A program made the position numbers and the translations under genes. A stretch of DNA of 25,712 bases from an uncultured Azospirillum sp. (GTDB taxonomy: Bacteria > Pseudomonadota > Alphaproteobacteria > Azospirillales > Azospirillaceae): positions 1-25,712 of the forward strand of contig NZ_CAMLJP010000094.1 of NCBI RefSeq assembly GCF_946480385.1, read 5' to 3'. Below the pieces are notes generated by a model, which saw nothing but the letters and a program-made list of their open reading frames with translations, did no database searches and was not told the DNA's origin. Of this stretch, positions 21,817 to 25,712 are shown in pieces. The first letter of the stretch is position 1; the number at the start of each line of letters is the position of its first letter.

Positions 21817-22365
21817 ATGCTGACCGAGATCGCGCCCCCGGCCTTCGACATCGACCTGGAGCTTCTCTACGCCACCGCCGACAACCTGTCAGGCGTGCCG
21901 ATCTACCGCTCGCCGGTGTGCCTGCTGCATCCCGACGCGGCCCGCCGGCTCGGCGATGCCATCCGGCTGGCCCGCGGCATCGGCTGCCGCCTGCGGATTT
22001 ACGATGCCTTCCGCCCGGCGGAGGCGCAATGGAGGCTCTGGCACGCCTTTCCCGACCCCGTCTACATCGCCGACCCGCGGCTGGGCTCCAACCACACCCG
22101 CGGCGTGGCGGTCGACCTGACGCTGGTGGATGGCGCCGGCTCGGCCCTGGACATGGGCACCGGCTTCGATGCGATGACCGAGCGGTCGCACCATGGCCGC
22201 AGCGACCTGACCGCCGAACAGCAGCGCAACCGCGCCCTGCTGCTCGGCGTGATGATCGGCGCCGGGTGGGAGCATTACCCGTCGGAATGGTGGCACTATC
22301 AGCTCCCGAATGCCGAGCGCTACCCGCTGCTGACCGATGCGGCGGCCGGCGGCCGGCTGATGTAG
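21817..22365 (+). CDS. ddpX: D-alanyl-D-alanine dipeptidase (VanX/DdpX family)
   Basis: From the ATG at 21817 the protein has 182 residues, close to E. coli DdpX (193). The in-frame ATGs at 21748 and 21769 are possible earlier starts, and none has a convincing Shine-Dalgarno sequence. The M15-type zinc site is complete: H93 and D100 in SNHTRGVAVD, and E157 with H160 in EWWHYQ; the substrate-pocket arginine is R66 in YDAFRP. The enzyme hydrolyses D-Ala-D-Ala. In non-resistant bacteria it is thought to recycle cell-wall dipeptide as carbon and nitrogen. No signal peptide is seen, so it is cytosolic. No vanA/vanH partners are present, so this is not a glycopeptide-resistance cluster. It is divergent from tsaB. 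Confidence 0.9.
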   Translation: MLTEIAPPAFDIDLELLYATADNLSGVPIYRSPVCLLHPDAARRLGDAIRLARGIGCRLRIYDAFRPAEAQWRLWHAFPDPVYIADPRLGSNHTRGVAVDLTLVDGAGSALDMGTGFDAMTERSHHGRSDLTAEQQRNRALLLGVMIGAGWEHYPSEWWHYQLPNAERYPLLTDAAAGGRLM

Positions 22366-22458
22366 GGAAGGCCGGTGCGAGGATAAGGTCGGTCCCTCTA
22401 GCAGGGCTTGTGCCGGGGCGGAGGTCTTCCATTGTTGCACGCGCGCACCGCATCACTG

Positions 22459-22483
22459 CCGTCCGTGGAAAAGCGACGGACGG
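22459..22483. promoter_or_regulatory. Palindrome upstream of the sigma-54 promoter (candidate activator site)
   Basis: CCGTCCGT (22459-22466) and ACGGACGG (22476-22483) form a perfect 8-bp inverted repeat around 9 bp. Its centre is about 65 bp before the predicted sigma-54 start. It has no T-run, so it is not a good ddpX terminator. It does not match the NifA TGT-N10-ACA or the NtrC consensus. Confidence 0.45.
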
Positions 22484-22507
22484 AGCTTGTTCGCATGGCG
22501 GGGACTG

Positions 22508-22522
22508 TGGCACATCATTTGC
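22508..22522 (+). promoter_or_regulatory. Sigma-54 (-24/-12) promoter of the deacetylase-like gene
   Basis: TGGCAC (22508-22513), 5 bp and TTGC (22519-22522) match the sigma-54 core consensus at every conserved base, with the required GG-GC spacing. The predicted transcription start at about 22534 is some 30 bp before the ATG at 22567. It is in a true intergenic gap and in the right direction. Confidence 0.8.
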
Positions 22523-22566
22523 GTCTGGGCGAAGGTCGCCCCGATCAGCCTTTTCCGCAGGGCGCC

Positions 22567-23619
22567 ATGCCGTTCCGTCGTGCCGTCAGGGTACTCGCCA
22601 CCGCCGCGCTGTCCGTCTGGACCGCGTTCGTGCCGGTGTCCCGGCCCGCTGCCGCCGAATCCGCCTCTCCACTGGGCGCCAGTGCGGTGGTCTTCGCCTA
22701 TGACCGCTTCGGCGAGGACCAGAACCCCTCGATCAGCATCCGCATCGACCAGTTCGAAGCCCATCTCGACGAACTGACCGACGGCGATTACCACGTCCTG
22801 CCGCTGCCGAAGATTCTGGACGCCCTGCGCAACGGCAAGCCGCTGCCCGACCGCACGGTGGCGATCACCATCGACGAGGCCAGCCGCTCCGCCTTCACCG
22901 AGGCCTGGCCGCGGCTGAAGGCGGCGGACCTGCCCTTCACCCTGTTCGTCGCCACCGACGCCGTGGACCGCGGGTCGCCCACCCACATGAGCTGGGGCGA
23001 AATTCGCCAGCTGGCGGCGGCCGGCGTCACCATCGGGGCGCTCGGCACCTCGACCCAGTCGATGCTGGCGCGCAGCCCGGATCAGGTGGCGGCCGACCTG
23101 CGCCGGATGTCCGACCGCTTCCAGACAGAACTGGGACGGCGCCCGGCGGTCTTCGCCTATCCGCAGGGGGAATATTCGCTGGCCGTGCGGCAGCTGGTGG
23201 TCGACCAGGGCTTCACCGCCGCCTTCGGCCAGCAGTCGGGGGTCCTGCACCCGCAGGCCGATCCCTGGAGCCTGCCGCGCTTCGTCATGAACGAGACCTA
23301 TGGCAGCGCCGACCGCTTCGAACTGGCGGCCAACGCGCTGCCGCTGCCGGTGTCGGACCTGACGCCCGACGACCCGCTGGTCACCGTCAATCCGCCGCCG
23401 CTGGGCTTCACCATCGCCGACGGGGTGGGTGACAGCTCCAAGCTGGCCTGCTTCGCCACCGGCCAGGGCCGCACCGCGCTGGAGCGCATCGCCGAGGATC
23501 GGGTGGAGGTCCGCATCAAGGATCCCTTCCCGCCGGGCCGCGCCCGCGTCAACTGCACCCTGCCGGCCGCCGACGGCCGGTGGCGCTGGTTGGGCGTGCA
23601 GTTCCTGATCCCCGAGTAA
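22567..23619 (+). CDS. Secreted polysaccharide deacetylase-like protein, metal site apparently lost
   Basis: The protein has 350 residues from the ATG at 22567; this start lies just downstream of the sigma-54 promoter, while the longer frame starts upstream of it. The signal peptide is RRAVRVLATAALSVWTAFV with probable cleavage after A30 (PAAAES). A NodB-type (CE4) domain spans about 38-260. It is recognisable from AITIDEASRSAFTEAWPRLK, the LFVAT strand and FAYPQGEYSLAVRQLV. The usual metal ligands look changed. The TFDDG-type motif is TIDEA (D103, E104), and where an H-x3-H motif should be the sequence is IGALGTSTQSML (156-167), with no histidine. A second domain (about 265-350) with GRARVNCTLPAADGRWRW is shared with related alphaproteobacterial proteins. 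It is probably periplasmic, and binding rather than catalysis is possible. Confidence 0.85.
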   Translation: MPFRRAVRVLATAALSVWTAFVPVSRPAAAESASPLGASAVVFAYDRFGEDQNPSISIRIDQFEAHLDELTDGDYHVLPLPKILDALRNGKPLPDRTVAITIDEASRSAFTEAWPRLKAADLPFTLFVATDAVDRGSPTHMSWGEIRQLAAAGVTIGALGTSTQSMLARSPDQVAADLRRMSDRFQTELGRRPAVFAYPQGEYSLAVRQLVVDQGFTAAFGQQSGVLHPQADPWSLPRFVMNETYGSADRFELAANALPLPVSDLTPDDPLVTVNPPPLGFTIADGVGDSSKLACFATGQGRTALERIAEDRVEVRIKDPFPPGRARVNCTLPAADGRWRWLGVQFLIPE

Positions 23620-23765
23620 ATCCGGGAACCAGAGGTCGCGGCGGCAATCCCGACCGGTTCGATCGGGCATTGGCGGGAAGACGGGCGCCGCCTAAGGTGC
23701 CGGTCCCGGCGTGCCGATACGAGGCGCGCCCGATTTTTCAGAGCGGCGATTTTTGGGAGCGGGCG

Positions 23766-24290
23766 ATGGCCGACGAGACATATTCAGCGAGCGGGCAGGG
23801 GGAGGGCTCCGATATCGGCTGGTCCGATACGGTGCGGTTCCGGCTGCCGGCCGGCTGGGCGGTCGATGTGGAAGAGCATGAAGGGCAGCCGGTGGGCACC
23901 TTCCGGCCGCCGCCGCCGGCCGCCGGCGTGCTGCGGCTGGTGACCGACCGGGTGGTGCCGCGACCGGAGTCCGGCGGAACGGCAGCCACCCTGCAAGAGA
24001 TGGCGCTGCGCTTTGTCCGGCCGCAAGACCAGCGGGCGGGCGACCGGACGGTGGAAAGCCGCGCCGACGGCGCCGTGATCGCCCAGGCGATGATGCGGAC
24101 GGAAGAGGAAGGCCGTGCCGAGACCCATTACCTGTGGCTGGTCGGCGCGGAACGCCCGGATGCGGCGGGGAGTGTGGCCGCGGTGGCAATGTTCAGCTTC
24201 GCGCTTCCCGACCTGATGGATGGCGACGAGTCCTGCGCCGAAATGCTGGGCCGGATCGACGACGCCATCCGCAACGCTGAGATACTGTAA
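23766..24290 (+). CDS. Hypothetical protein, 174 aa
   Basis: I do not recognise the family with confidence. The ATG at 23766 is preceded by GGGAGCGGGCG, a good ribosome-binding site, and the reading frame has the GC-rich third-position bias of neighbouring genes. The protein is acidic and soluble, with no signal peptide or membrane segment. Features are VRFRLPAGWAVDVEEHEGQPVGTFRPP near the start, which resembles the opening strand of PsbP/DcrB-like small alpha-beta proteins, an ETHYLWLVG strand near residue 120, and a C-terminal amphipathic helix. The preceding 146-bp gap contains a GGCGCGCC palindrome and two T-runs (ATTTTT). It converges on the small gene at 24340. Confidence 0.7.
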   Translation: MADETYSASGQGEGSDIGWSDTVRFRLPAGWAVDVEEHEGQPVGTFRPPPPAAGVLRLVTDRVVPRPESGGTAATLQEMALRFVRPQDQRAGDRTVESRADGAVIAQAMMRTEEEGRAETHYLWLVGAERPDAAGSVAAVAMFSFALPDLMDGDESCAEMLGRIDDAIRNAEIL

Positions 24291-24339
24291 AGCAGAAGGG
24301 CTTCCGCCCCCGCACTTCTGGGAAGGCCAGGGTTGCCGG

Positions 24340-24543
24340 TCAGCAGTGGCCGGCCCCGGTCGCCATCAGCGCCTTCAGGCGGACGGCCTGGGGGTCGTGG
24401 GCGACGGCCGCCTCTTCCGCGGCGAGCGCGGCGAGGCTGATGAAGCGCGCCAGGTCATCGAGGTCGCAACGCGTCGCGTCGCTCATCAGGCTGTCCAGGC
24501 AGGACTTGATGGCCAGGGCCACATCGCGTCGTTCGTCCATCAT
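24340..24543 (-). CDS. Small hypothetical protein, 67 aa
   Basis: This minus-strand frame begins with two ATGs, the first preceded by AAGGGAAG at suitable spacing. The predicted protein is almost wholly helical and alanine/leucine-rich, with an acidic first half (DERRDVALAIKSCLDSLMSDATRCDLDDLARF) and two cysteines at 15 and 26 plus one at the C-terminus. No domain is recognised. It sits alone, tail to tail with the preceding hypothetical gene. The ribosome-binding site and codon bias are the only support. Confidence 0.55.
   Translation of the reverse strand: MMDERRDVALAIKSCLDSLMSDATRCDLDDLARFISLAALAAEEAAVAHDPQAVRLKALMATGAGHC

Positions 24544-25712
<1,169 letters not shown>

Noticed and set aside
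21817..22365. Glycopeptide (vancomycin) resistance
   Set aside because: Only the dipeptidase is present. There is no VanH, VanA or two-component pair, and the family is common in Gram-negatives for dipeptide recycling.
22433..22449. NifA or NtrC binding site upstream of the sigma-54 promoter
   Set aside because: TGT is not followed by N10-ACA, and the GCAC..GCACC sequence is not the inverted GCACC/GGTGC palindrome of NtrC.

Overview
The window is a GC-rich stretch of bacterial chromosome. Its protein families and gene order point to an alphaproteobacterium, most likely a Rhodospirillales member close to Azospirillum. Markers for this are the short NrnC-type 'RNase D', a MucR/Ros regulator, an OlsB/OlsA pair, the kdsD-lptC-lptA-lptB-rpoN-hpf-ptsN order, and lysC near ptsP. 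The genus is an inference from family resemblance; no database search was possible. Most of the window is conserved core genome, and accessory signals lie in the gaps.

Layout. 1-2591 (minus): an MFS transporter cut by the window edge, a TauE/SafE permease, and an NDUFA9-like NAD(P)-binding protein. 2827-3713 (plus): a tRNA-Leu(CAG) with its promoter, then the nanoRNase nrnC. 3729-3922: hairpin-rich spacer. 3925-10319 (plus): kdsD (Kdo precursor), lptC, lptA and lptB (LPS export), rpoN (sigma-54), hpf (ribosome hibernation) and ptsN (EIIA-Ntr), closed by a strong terminator. 10471-11013: a solitary Uma2-family nuclease gene, followed by a REP-like inverted repeat. 11168-11950 (minus): ubiG. 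12134-16829 (plus): lysC, a nitronate monooxygenase/FabK-like flavoprotein, and ptsP (EI-Ntr). 16942-17436 (minus): a decayed integrase remnant beside tRNA-Gly(CCC). 17484-20044 (minus): plsC/olsA-like and olsB-like acyltransferases, then mucR. 20134-20388: a TusA-like protein. 20392-21617 (minus): rimI and tsaB. 21817-24290 (plus): a VanX/DdpX-like dipeptidase, a secreted polysaccharide-deacetylase-like protein behind a near-consensus sigma-54 promoter, and a hypothetical protein. 24340-24543 (minus): a small hypothetical. 25180 to the end: the start of dnaK, behind a 636-bp regulatory gap that includes an AT-rich stretch.

How the genes fit together. Two themes dominate. The first is envelope building: Kdo supply, LPS transport, ornithine-lipid or phosphatidate acylation, D-Ala-D-Ala cleavage and a deacetylase-fold protein. 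The second is nitrogen and carbon control: sigma-54, both end components of PTS-Ntr, and aspartokinase. The two themes meet at 22508-22522, where a sigma-54 type -24/-12 element precedes a deacetylase-fold protein that appears to have lost its metal-binding residues. I found no obvious new defence or mobile system. The best leads are that promoter/protein pair, a terminator buried in the 5' end of the TauE frame, alternative hairpins in front of kdsD, the integrase scar at tRNA-Gly, and the palindromes upstream of dnaK.
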